64,000 nt of DNA, taken from an uncultured Granulosicoccaceae bacterium (GTDB taxonomy: Bacteria; Pseudomonadota; Gammaproteobacteria; Granulosicoccales; Granulosicoccaceae). A model generated the notes under the pieces. That model was not told the origin of the DNA. It ran no database searches and was given only the letters and a program-made list of their open reading frames with translations. A program made the translations under genes and the position numbers. Positions 1 to 9,513 of the stretch are shown here, in pieces. Where the stretch lies: the NCBI GenBank assembly GCA_937922675.1, contig CALAJN010000010.1, forward strand, positions 1 to 64,000, given 5' to 3'. The first letter of the stretch is position 1; every line of letters starts with the position of its first letter.

Positions 1-402
<402 letters not shown>

Positions 403-585
403 AAAGTATTCCCGGAAGCCTCGAAGCCGAAGCCGCGAGATTACCGGACCGCTCTGCAGCGGCATAACTTTTGACCGAAGGTCCGTCCACTCAAGAATTA
501 AAGCTTAAGCTTCAGGTACTTCGGTTACATCAATTGCGGAGCAACCAACGCGACCCAAGCACCCAAGTAAGTTACTAAGATTCGA

Positions 586-598
586 TTGTTAAAGAGCA
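586..598 (-). promoter_or_regulatory. boxA antitermination element of the rRNA leader
   Basis: The minus strand reads TGCTCTTTAACAA, an exact match to the enterobacterial rrn boxA core. It lies about 185 nt upstream of the 16S 5' end and directly follows a boxB-like hairpin. BoxA recruits the NusB/NusE complex, which protects untranslated rRNA transcripts from Rho. Confidence 0.88.
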
Positions 599-605
599 CT
601 ACACC

Positions 606-624
606 CAGCGGGACAATTCCGCTG
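606..624 (-). promoter_or_regulatory. boxB-like hairpin in rRNA leader
   Basis: A perfect 6-bp stem (CAGCGG / CCGCTG) with a 7-nt loop sits just upstream of boxA in the transcribed direction, the position of boxB in rrn leaders. The function is inferred from position and shape. Confidence 0.55.
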
Positions 625-743
625 CGCCAAGTTCGAGGAGTCTAACACTACAGCTTTCAGCTGCGCAACACTCAAACTCAAAAAAACTTTCAAACTATCT
701 CCTCGCCGCCGTTGCGATGTGCCGCTGCGGTGAGGAGCTGCGA

Positions 744-771
744 AGTATAAGGCGACAAATTCTGCCGTCAA
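744..771 (-). promoter_or_regulatory. rRNA operon sigma-70 promoter
   Basis: On the minus strand TTGACG and TATACT are separated by 16 bp, a near-consensus sigma-70 promoter. It is followed by a GC-rich discriminator (TCGCAGCTCC), typical of growth-rate and ppGpp-controlled rRNA promoters. The 30 bases upstream (772-800) are AT-rich and could act as an UP element. Transcription should begin near 737, giving a leader of about 335 nt before 16S. Confidence 0.8.
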
Positions 772-947
772 CCAATTTGCGGAATTTATTTATCACAAGA
801 TTCGTGACGCCGACGCACGCAAGCGTTCCAGGGAACTGCGAGGACAGAAAAACTCCTTGTTTCCAAGCGTTTTCGTGACTGAACCCTTGGCAACGCCTGC
901 CGGCATTGTCCGACAGCAACGCCTGGTGTTGGTGTTAGTCGACGCGC

Positions 948-2216
948 TCAGCCGATCACGAGACGGACGCTTGCGATGCGTCTCTTGCCGACTTGCATGA
1001 GGATCGTGTTGCCAGCCTCCAGGAGTTGCCGTCCGTCCTCTACCCTGACGCTATCCAGACGCACCGCCCCCTGCTTCACCATGCGGTGGCTTTCGCTGGT
1101 GCTTGCGGTCAGACCGGCGTCTACCAGCACGTTTGCCAGCGCACGGCCCTCTCCAACAGTCACCTCTACCGCAGACACATCATCCGGCACCGCTCCGTCA
1201 CGAAAGCGCTTGACGAATGCTTCCTTGGCCGGTTCAGCGGCCGAAGCACCATGAAAACGAGCAACCAGCTCCAGCCCGAGCTCATATTTGATATCCCGAG
1301 GGTTGCCACCGAGCTCAACACGCTGTCGCAATTCATGAATCTGGTCTGCACTCTGCGCACTGAGCAGCTCGAAATATCGCCACATTATCGAGTCCGGAAT
1401 CGACATGACCTTACCGAACATATCGTCAGCCGTATCCTCGACTCCAATGTAGTTGTTCAGCGACTTGGACATTTTCTGCACGCCATCAAGGCCTTCAAGC
1501 AAGGGCATGGTCAAGACGATCTGTGGATCCTGCCCGTTGGCTTTCTGCAGCTCGCGCCCCATCAACAGATTGAACTTCTGGTCCGTACCACCGAGCTCCA
1601 CATCGGCCTCCAGCGCCACCGAGTCGTAGCCCTGGACCATGGGGTAGAGAAACTCGTGCAGTGCGATAGGACGCTGCTCCTTGTACCGCCGCGAAAAATC
1701 ATCGCGCTCAAGCATGCGCGCCAAGGTCTGTCTGGAGGCCAGCTGAATCAGCTCGCTCGCCTTCATCGCACCAAACCACTCGGAATTGAAGCGCACCTCG
1801 GTCAACTTCGGATCCAGCACCTTGAACACCTGTTCCTTGTAGGTCTCTGCGTTGGCTCTTACCTGATCGTCATCCAGCGGAGGACGAGTGGCGTTCCGTC
1901 CACTCGGATCGCCAATACGTCCGGTGAAGTCTCCGATCAGGAAGATCGCGGTATGTCCAAACTCCTGAAACTGCCGCATCTTCGAGAGCAGCACCGTATG
2001 ACCTAAATGCAGGTCCGGAGCAGTAGGGTCAAAACCTGCCTTGATACGCAGCGCACGGCCTTGCTCGGCTCGTTTGAGCAGGCGATCGTGGAGCTCTTGT
2101 TCCCGCAGGATCTCGTCCGCACCGCGCCGATATTCCTTGAGCTCACGCTCTACCTCGGGAGAGTGATGTGTCACGGCGTCCGCATCATCAATAGTGGGGT
2201 CGGTCACCGGGGCCAC
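948..2216 (-). CDS. tyrS: Tyrosyl-tRNA synthetase
   Basis: Class I aminoacyl-tRNA synthetase that charges tRNA-Tyr with tyrosine in the cytoplasm. The 422-residue product has the HIGH-type signature HLGH at residues 70-73, KMSKS at 248-252 and a C-terminal S4 RNA-binding domain from about residue 355. Length and motif form fit the TyrRZ-type synthetases found in Pseudomonas. The only reasonable in-frame start is GTG; an ATG four bases upstream is out of frame. No strong Shine-Dalgarno is seen. The gene runs toward the rRNA operon and is divergent from the M23 peptidase gene, an arrangement shared with Pseudomonas. Confidence 0.95.
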   Translation of the reverse strand: MAPVTDPTIDDADAVTHHSPEVERELKEYRRGADEILREQELHDRLLKRAEQGRALRIKAGFDPTAPDLHLGHTVLLSKMRQFQEFGHTAIFLIGDFTGRIGDPSGRNATRPPLDDDQVRANAETYKEQVFKVLDPKLTEVRFNSEWFGAMKASELIQLASRQTLARMLERDDFSRRYKEQRPIALHEFLYPMVQGYDSVALEADVELGGTDQKFNLLMGRELQKANGQDPQIVLTMPLLEGLDGVQKMSKSLNNYIGVEDTADDMFGKVMSIPDSIMWRYFELLSAQSADQIHELRQRVELGGNPRDIKYELGLELVARFHGASAAEPAKEAFVKRFRDGAVPDDVSAVEVTVGEGRALANVLVDAGLTASTSESHRMVKQGAVRLDSVRVEDGRQLLEAGNTILMQVGKRRIASVRLVIG

Positions 2217-2523
2217 TCATGCAAGCTTGTCTTCTGCGTTAGATCAGGTGATGCGGAGGCCGCTGAAGTGTGTCGAAACGTCTCATTACTCATAACCATG
2301 AACTACACTAGCCTTCCAAGCGTGCCGCGCCCGCGAACTATAGCGGAAATCCAGCAGTTCGCCCCCGCACTGACCTCAACACGACACGAGTTCTGCCTTG
2401 GGTATCAACACACCGGATACGAGACCATCCTGCGTGGATTACGCATCAGGAGCGTGGGACACCAGACCCTCGGTAACCCGCAAGCCCTCTCGATCGCGCA
2501 GAACTCCTGGAGGGTACGGTGCC
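2217..2523. other. Divergent intergenic region tyrS / M23 peptidase
   Basis: About 300 bases between two divergent genes. It should hold both promoters, but I find no pair of boxes close enough to consensus to call. An open frame continuing upstream of the peptidase start (from TTG 2398) is composed of atypical, Arg/Ser/Pro-rich residues and is probably not translated. Confidence 0.5.
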
Positions 2524-3996
2524 GTGAGACTGTCAGCGGTACCGCCCACACGTTCTCGATACGTGGGCAAGTGCGCAGCAGCACTGCTGTTTGCCGCTGG
2601 CGGCATTCTTGTCACCACCGCGGTGACGGGTACCGTTGAGCAAGCACCACGCCTGACCATGGCAGCGTCCGCCATTACACCCCCCGCCTTTTTCTTTGAC
2701 GATACATCTGACGCGTTGGCTGATCTCGCCAAGAGCGAAAACGGAAACCTGGCATTACCGGGGGTAGCACTCGCTGCTCGAGAGCGCAGTCTGGTTGATC
2801 CCCTCGTTGAGGATGCGGTTGCCGCATTGGCCTCCGAACACCCTTCCGTTCAAGCCTTGCGTGAACGCCGAGGCGCGCCTTTGAGTGCAACAACGGATAC
2901 CTACAAGGTCGCCGGCGGCGACACGCTATCCGGCTTGCTCAATCGTTTTGGCGTACCGGGCGATCAGATGCCGCAGGTCTTGACAGATGATGCAATCAAG
3001 GCGCATCTGTCCACACTCAGCATCGGTCAGCAACTGGACATAACGCGGCTGGAGGATGGTCAGTTTCACAGCTTGTCAGCGAAAGTCGGCCAAAACCGTC
3101 GCGTTACCATCCGGCGCGGTGACAACGGGTTTGCCATAGCAGCGATTGACCTGCCGGTTGAGAAGGAGCGCGTCGTCTCCTCCGGAACAATCGAGAGTTC
3201 GCTCTATCTCGCCGCCGAGCAAGCAGACCTGAAGCAGTCAACCATCATGGAGCTCGCAGACATCTTCCAGTGGGAACTGGACTTTGCACGAGACATCCGC
3301 GCCGGTGATCAGTTCAGCGTCGTCTACGACCGCCTGTACCGCGAGGGCCGATATATCGGGGATGGAGATATCCTCGCTGCCGAGTTCATTCGAGGCAACA
3401 AGCACCACCGGGCAATCCGTTTCACCACCGATGACGGTGTGACCGGCTACTACTCCCCTGATGGCCGCTCCAAGCGCCGTACGTTTGAACGCCATCCGGT
3501 CGATGTCGTCAGAATCACCAGCAAATTTGACCTGAAACGCATGCACCCGGTCCTCGGTGTTGTTCGGGCTCACCGTGGTGTCGACTATGGCTCACCGCAC
3601 GGCTCTCCCATCTATGCCACCGCCGACGGCACGGTCCACTACTCTGGCAACCGCGGCGCCTATGGCGAGACCGTGATACTGCGCCACGGTGATGACGTGG
3701 AAACGCTCTACGCGCACATGTCAAAGATCGACGCAAGTACCCGTGTGGGCAAGCGTGTACGACAGGGCGACGTTATCGGCTATGTCGGACGCACCGGCCG
3801 CGTTACCGGCACTCACCTGCACTACGAATTCCGCAAGCGCGGCGTGCACGTCGATCCCCTGCTCGTTGAGCTACCGGCAGCGGATCCATTGCCGGAGAAC
3901 TACCGCGCAGACCTTAAAGTGATCAGTGATCAGATGGTGGCTCAAATGCGCAGCGTGGTTGCGCCAGTAGAGCAGCTCGCTGACGCCACCGAGTAG
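2524..3996 (+). CDS. M23 family murein endopeptidase (MepM-like)
   Basis: Probable periplasmic zinc endopeptidase that cuts peptide cross-links in peptidoglycan to allow cell wall growth. The GTG start at 2524 is preferred because GGAGGG lies 9 bases upstream and an N-terminal membrane anchor or signal segment (about residues 15-35) follows; a longer reading from TTG 2398 lacks these. A LysM/OapA-like segment lies around residues 120-180. The C-terminal peptidase domain shows the metal ligands H350 and D354 (HRGVD) and the HLH pair at H431 and H433. At 490 residues it matches MepM/YebA-type proteins. Its place beside tyrS matches the Pseudomonas arrangement. Confidence 0.92.
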   Translation: MRLSAVPPTRSRYVGKCAAALLFAAGGILVTTAVTGTVEQAPRLTMAASAITPPAFFFDDTSDALADLAKSENGNLALPGVALAARERSLVDPLVEDAVAALASEHPSVQALRERRGAPLSATTDTYKVAGGDTLSGLLNRFGVPGDQMPQVLTDDAIKAHLSTLSIGQQLDITRLEDGQFHSLSAKVGQNRRVTIRRGDNGFAIAAIDLPVEKERVVSSGTIESSLYLAAEQADLKQSTIMELADIFQWELDFARDIRAGDQFSVVYDRLYREGRYIGDGDILAAEFIRGNKHHRAIRFTTDDGVTGYYSPDGRSKRRTFERHPVDVVRITSKFDLKRMHPVLGVVRAHRGVDYGSPHGSPIYATADGTVHYSGNRGAYGETVILRHGDDVETLYAHMSKIDASTRVGKRVRQGDVIGYVGRTGRVTGTHLHYEFRKRGVHVDPLLVELPAADPLPENYRADLKVISDQMVAQMRSVVAPVEQLADATE

Positions 3997-4015
3997 TCAG
4001 TCAGACCCTCTCCCG

Positions 4016-4040
4016 CGTCCCGGCACAGGATACCGGGACG
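4016..4040. terminator. Inverted repeat between convergent genes
   Basis: A perfect 8-bp stem (CGTCCCGG / CCGGGACG) with a 9-nt loop lies between the convergent ends of the peptidase gene and erpA. There is no T-tract on either side, so it may stabilise both 3' ends rather than act as a classical intrinsic terminator. Confidence 0.45.
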
Positions 4041-4064
4041 GCGGCGGACAGTTACCAGAAAGCG

Positions 4065-4430
4065 TCAGACCGTAAACGACGACCCACACCCGCAGGTGGT
4101 GGTTGCATTCGGGTTACGGATGACGAACTGTGATCCCTCAAGACCCTCGGTATAGTCAATCTCGGCTCCGGTCAGGTACTGGAAGCTCATGGGGTCTATC
4201 AGCAGTTTCACACCTTCTTTCTGTACCTCGGTATCCCCGTCGTTGATCACTTCATCGAAGGTGAAACCGTACTGGAAGCCGGAGCACCCACCGCCGGACA
4301 CAAAAACCCGCAGCATCAGGCCCGGATTTTCCTCTTCCTCGATGAGCTCCTTGACCTTCAGGGCCGCAGCTTGAGTAAAGACCAGGGGATCAGGCATCTC
4401 GAAATCGTCAATACTGACTTCGGCACTCAT
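4065..4430 (-). CDS. erpA: Iron-sulfur cluster insertion protein ErpA
   Basis: A-type carrier that delivers Fe-S clusters to apo-enzymes such as the isoprenoid enzymes IspG/IspH. The 121-residue protein has the three conserved cysteines of the family: C49 in GGGCSGFQ and C113/C115 in TTCGCGSSF. The ATG start has AGAGGA 8 bases upstream. It lies between the M23 peptidase and argC as in Pseudomonas, but the anhydromuramic acid kinase gene anmK that I remember between peptidase and erpA there is absent. Confidence 0.95.
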   Translation of the reverse strand: MSAEVSIDDFEMPDPLVFTQAAALKVKELIEEEENPGLMLRVFVSGGGCSGFQYGFTFDEVINDGDTEVQKEGVKLLIDPMSFQYLTGAEIDYTEGLEGSQFVIRNPNATTTCGCGSSFTV

Positions 4431-4488
4431 TTGGGAATTCCTCTCATTCGCAATGCGCTCAGTGTACTTGACCCAGCAAATTGGTCAA

Positions 4489-5136
4489 CTATTGACTGAC
4501 GAGAGCCCAATCACGCTTGTCGACAAAATCCTCGTGCACCGTGCCTGGGTCCAGCAAAACATCAATCTGCAGGCTGTCGGGCTTTCCGTAGACGTCCAGA
4601 TCCAACGGCAGACCAATGGTCTGGAAGAACCTCAAATCAAAGTCTGCCGGCGTCCCGTCTACTGCCTCACTGACTCGGGCGAGGGTCTCGCCATCCCGCA
4701 ACAGCACCACTTCAACCCGGCCACTGACACGCCCGCGGCCACGCGCCTGCACCAGAGTGATGTCGAGCCTGTCACCGACGGTGCGTCCTGCACTGCCAGC
4801 GTCGTCACCTGTGACATACGTCACTCTATCGACCAGCAGGCCCGTCGACGCCTTTGAGTTGGCAATGCTTCTATAGAGCTCAAGTTCGGCGCGATCGTCG
4901 GCTGACATACGCATCGCGTTGGAAAGGTCATCGCGTAGCGCGACTTCGGTCGCCCTCAGTATCTCAATCTCGCTACGAGCTTGAGCCAGTTCGGCCAGAG
5001 CGGTACCTTGCGAGTGGATGAGAGCTGCCGATCCACCGACACTGGCCTGCTGTTGGCCTTGGTAAACACCACACTGCCATGACAACGCGAGTGCCATAAC
5101 CGCGAGTGTCAGCAACAGCAGCTTACGTGAAGGCAT
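4489..5136 (-). CDS. DUF6776-like membrane-anchored coiled-coil protein
   Basis: A 215-residue protein of unknown function. It starts at the ATG giving MPSRKLLLLT, followed by one hydrophobic segment (about residues 4-20), a helical region rich in Glu/Ala/Arg (about 45-95), and a beta-rich C-terminal half. It probably sits in the inner membrane facing the periplasm. An upstream in-frame reading would overlap the end of argC and is less likely. A gene of this type follows erpA/argC in Pseudomonas by memory; the family name is tentative. Confidence 0.7.
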   Translation of the reverse strand: MPSRKLLLLTLAVMALALSWQCGVYQGQQQASVGGSAALIHSQGTALAELAQARSEIEILRATEVALRDDLSNAMRMSADDRAELELYRSIANSKASTGLLVDRVTYVTGDDAGSAGRTVGDRLDITLVQARGRGRVSGRVEVVLLRDGETLARVSEAVDGTPADFDLRFFQTIGLPLDLDVYGKPDSLQIDVLLDPGTVHEDFVDKRDWALVSQ

Positions 5137-5161
5137 CCTGAACACACTTCCCGCCACACAC

Positions 5162-6250
5162 TCATGGAGACAGGGGCGGCGCGTTGAGCCCGGCTGCCTC
5201 ATCCAGACCCAACAACAGATTCATGTTCTGCACCGCTTGTCCGGCAGCACCTTTGACCAGGTTATCCTCAACAGCGAGCACGACGATCCGATCGCGCCCT
5301 TGCGGACGATGTACTGCCAGGCGCACAGTATTGGCACCGCGCACGCTGCGTGTCTCGGGGTGGGAACCTGGGGGCAACACATCGACAAACCGCTCGTCAC
5401 GATAACGTGCTTCAAACACGGCTTGAAGATCAACCTCCGTAACACCGGGCTGGATATCGGCATACAGGGTTGCGTGGATACCGCGTATCAGCGGAAGTAA
5501 ATGCGGCGTAAAGGTAAGATCCACCGGACCACCGGCCATATGTGCAAGACCCTGTTCGATTTCAGGAAGGTGGCGATGCCCTGCTGTGGCATAGGCCTTG
5601 AAATTATCCGACGCCTCAGCCATTAGCATCGGCACAGCTGCCCCTCTTCCGGCACCACTGACACCGGATTTGGCATCTGCTATCAACGAATCAGGCTTGA
5701 CCAGTCCTGCCTCAAGCAGTGGCAGAAACCCCAACTGTACGGCCGTGGGATAACAACCCGGGCAAGCGATGAGGCGCGCATCGCTGATGGACTCACGATT
5801 GATTTCAGGCAGGCCGTAGACCGCCTCGGCGACCCACTCTGGACACAGATGCGGCTCGCCATACCAATGCTCCCACACGTCCGTATCCTTGAGCCTGAAA
5901 TCTGCCGACAGATCTATTACGCGTGCGCCTGCTGCCAGCAAGGCCGGTGCCTGCCGCATGGCCGTGCCATTGGGCGTGGCAAAGAAGACGATGTCACAAG
6001 CCGCCTGTGCAACAGCCTCAGGTCCTTCAAATTCAAGCTCGGTAAGCCCGCGCAGACTCGGAAAGTGCACATCAAGCCGAGTGCCAGCAGAACCGCGTGA
6101 GCTGACAAAGACGACTTCGATGTCATCTCGCGGAATCAATAGTCGCAACAACTCGACACCGGTGTATCCGGTGCCACCGATAATGCCAACGCGGGCCACA
6201 GTATCGGACGTGTCGGAGTCCGGAACAGACGAAATACGGGAAGAAGACAT
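5162..6250 (-). CDS. argC: N-acetyl-gamma-glutamyl-phosphate reductase
   Basis: Third step of arginine synthesis: NADPH-dependent reduction of N-acetylglutamyl phosphate to the semialdehyde. The nucleotide-binding motif [12 protein letters not shown] follows the N-terminus and the catalytic cysteine lies in ACPGCYPTA (about C166 from the chosen start). I chose the ATG at 6250 (362 residues). A TTG at 6295 and a GTG near 6199 are alternatives, because most family members begin only a few residues before the GGTG motif. None has a clear ribosome binding site. Confidence 0.94.
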   Translation of the reverse strand: MSSSRISSVPDSDTSDTVARVGIIGGTGYTGVELLRLLIPRDDIEVVFVSSRGSAGTRLDVHFPSLRGLTELEFEGPEAVAQAACDIVFFATPNGTAMRQAPALLAAGARVIDLSADFRLKDTDVWEHWYGEPHLCPEWVAEAVYGLPEINRESISDARLIACPGCYPTAVQLGFLPLLEAGLVKPDSLIADAKSGVSGAGRGAAVPMLMAEASDNFKAYATAGHRHLPEIEQGLAHMAGGPVDLTFTPHLLPLIRGIHATLYADIQPGVTEVDLQAVFEARYRDERFVDVLPPGSHPETRSVRGANTVRLAVHRPQGRDRIVVLAVEDNLVKGAAGQAVQNMNLLLGLDEAAGLNAPPLSP

Positions 6251-6372
6251 CGGTGTCGCTTTGCTGGAGCCCGCGACGCTTTTGGCGCAACTCAAGCGGG
6301 CGCTTTGAAGACAGGTTTATCTCACGCAGTGCCAGACGCTGGTAGCACGAGCCACCCGAAGCCTACTCCAAA

Positions 6373-6990
6373 TCAACGCCAGTAGCTGTCAGTGCCTGTA
6401 GCAAGCTCTGACGGAACCAGCCCAACCTCGTTCCAGTTATCACCTTGCAGCTCAGGGAAATCCATGCTGGGGTCAAACTGTGGCAGCACAGCACTCAAGG
6501 CATCGAGTGCCTCAAAGGCCTTGTCAGACAAACTGCTGAATCGAAAGATCATACCGTCGCGGGTCATCTCCCTGCGCGCTCGCAAAAATCGCGCACCAAC
6601 ATCGCGAATGAGCACTGGCGATGCATCTGTTGGGAAGAGCATGATGGACTTGAATGTGGTGGTGCGTTTGCGAGAGAACACCTGTTCAATCATCGCATCA
6701 TCCACGGCATCGGAGACATACAGGCAACCGCCACGCGTGTTGAACACCAGGTTTCCGGCCTTCACAACACGGCTGGTACTGGAGAACAGATTAACGTGCG
6801 GCAACTCAAATTCACAGCGCGCGTAGAGCCTCTGGCCACTGATGCTTCGCTTGTCGATGTTCTGACTGGCCATGAACCGATACCGCGACTCCATGTGAGC
6901 TCGATGGCCAGACACAGGCCCGGCGTGAGCGAGCAGGGACCGCCCCTCCTCGTTCACTATAACGACAAGGGTCTGAGAGTTCTTGACCAC
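6373..6990 (-). CDS. Hypothetical protein
   Basis: A 205-residue soluble protein I do not recognise. It has no signal peptide or membrane segment; the middle has alternating basic and hydrophobic stretches (for example RLYARCEFELPHVNLF) that faintly recall PilZ-type beta barrels, but the diagnostic RxxxR and D/NxSxxG motifs are not present, so I do not assign that family. The GTG start is uncertain: AGGTGA sits immediately against it, too close to be an ordinary ribosome binding site. It follows the beta-propeller lipoprotein by 69 bases on the same strand and may be cotranscribed. Confidence 0.55.
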   Translation of the reverse strand: MVKNSQTLVVIVNEEGRSLLAHAGPVSGHRAHMESRYRFMASQNIDKRSISGQRLYARCEFELPHVNLFSSTSRVVKAGNLVFNTRGGCLYVSDAVDDAMIEQVFSRKRTTTFKSIMLFPTDASPVLIRDVGARFLRARREMTRDGMIFRFSSLSDKAFEALDALSAVLPQFDPSMDFPELQGDNWNEVGLVPSELATGTDSYWR

Positions 6991-7059
6991 TCACCTGCGA
7001 GACCGTTCACACAAGTCACGACTGGACTCGGTCTGCTCGACGCATCATGGGGCACTTGC

Positions 7060-9300
7060 TCAGCGTGCGGCTGAGCTGTTAGACAGGTTGTCCCACGGTG
7101 CCACTCGAACACGATCGCCATGGACATAAAAGGCTGCATCACCGGCCAGCACTGCTCGGCCATCGCCAGAGTAGGCATCTCCGACTATCGCACCGCGCGC
7201 CTCGATACCCGCGTCGGCACCAGTGCGAACATCAAACCCATGCAGCCCGGAGTAACTCCACTCGTACCAACGCCAAGGATCGCTGATCGATTCGGCAGGC
7301 CGTGGCGCAGCTGAGCCTGCAACATCGATTTCAAACGCTACGCGTGTAGGGTGAGTGTCGGTGGCTGCCTGAATCGCGATTGCACGCGGATTGTAAAGAG
7401 CGACAGAATCGGTTCCACGCTCACCAATAGTCTGGGAAGATACCTCAAGGGGTGCGCGTGGATCAGACACATCAAACAGGGAGAGTTTGACCCCCTGCTG
7501 CAAACCACCGCCCCCGTCGCCAAACCCATCATCAAGCGCCACTGCGTCTTTGCCAAGACCCAACAAATGATTGCTACCAATCGGTAACAGCCAATCACTG
7601 TAGCCTGTGATCTCAAGCTCTCCGAGTAACTCGGGGTCGGTCGGACGCGACAGATCGACCACATAGAGAGGATCAGTCTGACGAAAGGTCACCAGGTAGG
7701 CGCGATCTCCGACAAAGCGTGAGGCATAGAGCTGCTCATAAGGCTTACCAATGCGTGCCGGGCGAGACTCGTTAGGCAGTTCGGCAATCAGCTCCAGTTT
7801 GCCTGAGCCGTTATCCCTCAATACGCTCAATACAATCGGACTGGTACCAGGCCCGAGAACCGCCGGCATGGCAGCGACACGCAGATCGCCGTTGTAGGCG
7901 CTCAAACGATAAGGCATGCGCTCGGGATTCCAGCCGAGATGACCATTGAAGCTACCACTGGCAGAGTATTCAAGACCCGCGTCAGTGATGTCGAATCGGT
8001 GAATATCGGTGTCAACACGCGGGTCATGGAAAGCCACATCCGCCGCTATACCTACCGTGTCAGCGTCAATCAATTCGCCCCCTTCCGTGGTTGGACCCAC
8101 AGAATAATTCCATCGTGTTGTAGCGAGAAACACAGCATCTGTAGAGGCGTACAAGGTTTCACTGCTGCCGAGATAACACTCGCTGTCTACCGGCCGAAGC
8201 GTATTCAGATCGATGACAGAGAGGGTGATGATGTCCGCGCTGTAGTAGGTCGTATCGCTCGATCGATTGGCAACAAAACATGCAGCGGGATCAATCAATG
8301 TGGTGCGGGTGCCGTCAGTGTCTGTCCAAGCGGGCAGCAGATCTTCATCCGCGGTGGCAGCTACAGCCTCCGCCCAGGTTTGTTGATCAACGCTCCAGGG
8401 CTCGATCCCGTCGAGACGCGGATAAAAACGGGTGGCAATGAACAGGCGATCACCAATGCGTCGACTGGACACAGTCTGACCATCGATACGCAGGCTGGCA
8501 TCAACACGTGCTGTGGTCGGGTCTGCCAGTGGGACGCGAGCCACAAGCGTGTCTGTGCCGCCAAAGGCGTAGGAGTTTCCCCACACCCCATAGCCACCAA
8601 AGTTACCGGACACGACAATGGCGGCACGCGAGTCTGCGCCACCACTCAAGTAGAAGCCATCAGCGGCTCGTCCACCGAGATCAACAGCGATGTCGGCGAC
8701 TGGAACAGCGTCTGGCGTCACACGATCCATGTCCAGTACACGCAGGCGTGTCACGATGGAGCCCGGCTCGAACGCAGGACCCACCGCCAACGTGTCCGCC
8801 ATGCCCGGGGCACTGCTGTATTCCGAGCTCAAGACATACAATCGCTCACCATCGGTCTTGACCCGATCCTGCTCGTCTACCCCGGCTTCCTGCAGGTTGG
8901 TTGTACTGACATCATCTGTGGCACCGGTTGTCGTACCGCCAGATTCACCCGCACTCGCTGCATCGGCAGTACCACCTGTCGTACCGCCATCAGTGCCAAC
9001 CTCGTCGGCAGCTGCTTCTACAAAAACGCCGCCCCCTTCGGCTACAAACCCGGAGTTGGCATTTTGGTTCGACAGACCAGAACGAAGCTCACTCATGAAG
9101 GCTTCACGATCAGCCAGGGTCTTCAGGGAGGATCGATTCTCCAGGGATGACCCACCACTGCTACCGGGTCCCGCGCCGCCATCAGTACCACCTGAAGGGC
9201 CACTGTCGTCGCTGCACCCGGCGAGGAGGATGCCAACGGCAACGCATAGAGCCCTCATGGATGCCCTGAGTCCGGAATGAGGTCTTTGGGTGAGTTGCAT
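7060..9300 (-). CDS. Beta-propeller domain lipoprotein
   Basis: A 746-residue secreted lipoprotein. The N-terminus carries a signal peptide ending in the lipobox LLAGC (Cys about residue 29), followed by a low-complexity Gly/Ser/Thr linker to about residue 130. The rest, beginning near TNLQEAGVDEQDRVKTDG, matches the large Beta_propel family (PF09826), surface proteins of unknown role in bacteria and archaea. Start ATG 9300 has GGAG 6 bases upstream; an internal ATG at 9258 would also keep the signal peptide. A TATAAT box lies about 20 bases upstream of the start. Confidence 0.8.
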   Translation of the reverse strand: MQLTQRPHSGLRASMRALCVAVGILLAGCSDDSGPSGGTDGGAGPGSSGGSSLENRSSLKTLADREAFMSELRSGLSNQNANSGFVAEGGGVFVEAAADEVGTDGGTTGGTADAASAGESGGTTTGATDDVSTTNLQEAGVDEQDRVKTDGERLYVLSSEYSSAPGMADTLAVGPAFEPGSIVTRLRVLDMDRVTPDAVPVADIAVDLGGRAADGFYLSGGADSRAAIVVSGNFGGYGVWGNSYAFGGTDTLVARVPLADPTTARVDASLRIDGQTVSSRRIGDRLFIATRFYPRLDGIEPWSVDQQTWAEAVAATADEDLLPAWTDTDGTRTTLIDPAACFVANRSSDTTYYSADIITLSVIDLNTLRPVDSECYLGSSETLYASTDAVFLATTRWNYSVGPTTEGGELIDADTVGIAADVAFHDPRVDTDIHRFDITDAGLEYSASGSFNGHLGWNPERMPYRLSAYNGDLRVAAMPAVLGPGTSPIVLSVLRDNGSGKLELIAELPNESRPARIGKPYEQLYASRFVGDRAYLVTFRQTDPLYVVDLSRPTDPELLGELEITGYSDWLLPIGSNHLLGLGKDAVALDDGFGDGGGGLQQGVKLSLFDVSDPRAPLEVSSQTIGERGTDSVALYNPRAIAIQAATDTHPTRVAFEIDVAGSAAPRPAESISDPWRWYEWSYSGLHGFDVRTGADAGIEARGAIVGDAYSGDGRAVLAGDAAFYVHGDRVRVAPWDNLSNSSAAR

Positions 9301-9315
9301 GCCCTACTCCACGAT

Positions 9316-9331
9316 TGGGATTATATTCCCA
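9316..9331 (-). promoter_or_regulatory. -10 box inside an inverted repeat
   Basis: On the minus strand a perfect TATAAT (9320-9325) lies inside TGGGA-N6-TCCCA, just upstream of the beta-propeller lipoprotein start. No good -35 box is seen 16-18 bases upstream, so the promoter may need an activator, or the repeat may be a repressor site. Function is inferred. Confidence 0.4.
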
Positions 9332-9513
9332 CAATACACGATTAGCGGCAGAGTGTTCTCCGGTCTTTTGCCCAGGCAACAGTTGTGTGCGTGACGCGCC
9401 GCACAGGACTCGACCACGGCCGGGTGCGGACTCGACGAAGGTTTGGCTGGAAACCGCTAGCGATCACACACCTGTCGACAGCAAGGGTGCCACGACAATG
9501 ACTGCACCCGGTT

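Noticed and set aside
993-2006. A 337-codon open frame antisense to tyrS
   Set aside because: It mirrors a well supported gene on the other strand, has no family features, and such long antisense frames are expected in GC-rich coding DNA.
6373-6990. Assignment of the 205-residue protein as a PilZ domain protein
   Set aside because: The diagnostic c-di-GMP binding motifs are missing, so only a faint resemblance remains.
7939-9150. A 403-codon frame antisense to the beta-propeller lipoprotein
   Set aside because: Shadow of a clear lipoprotein gene; composition does not resemble a real protein.
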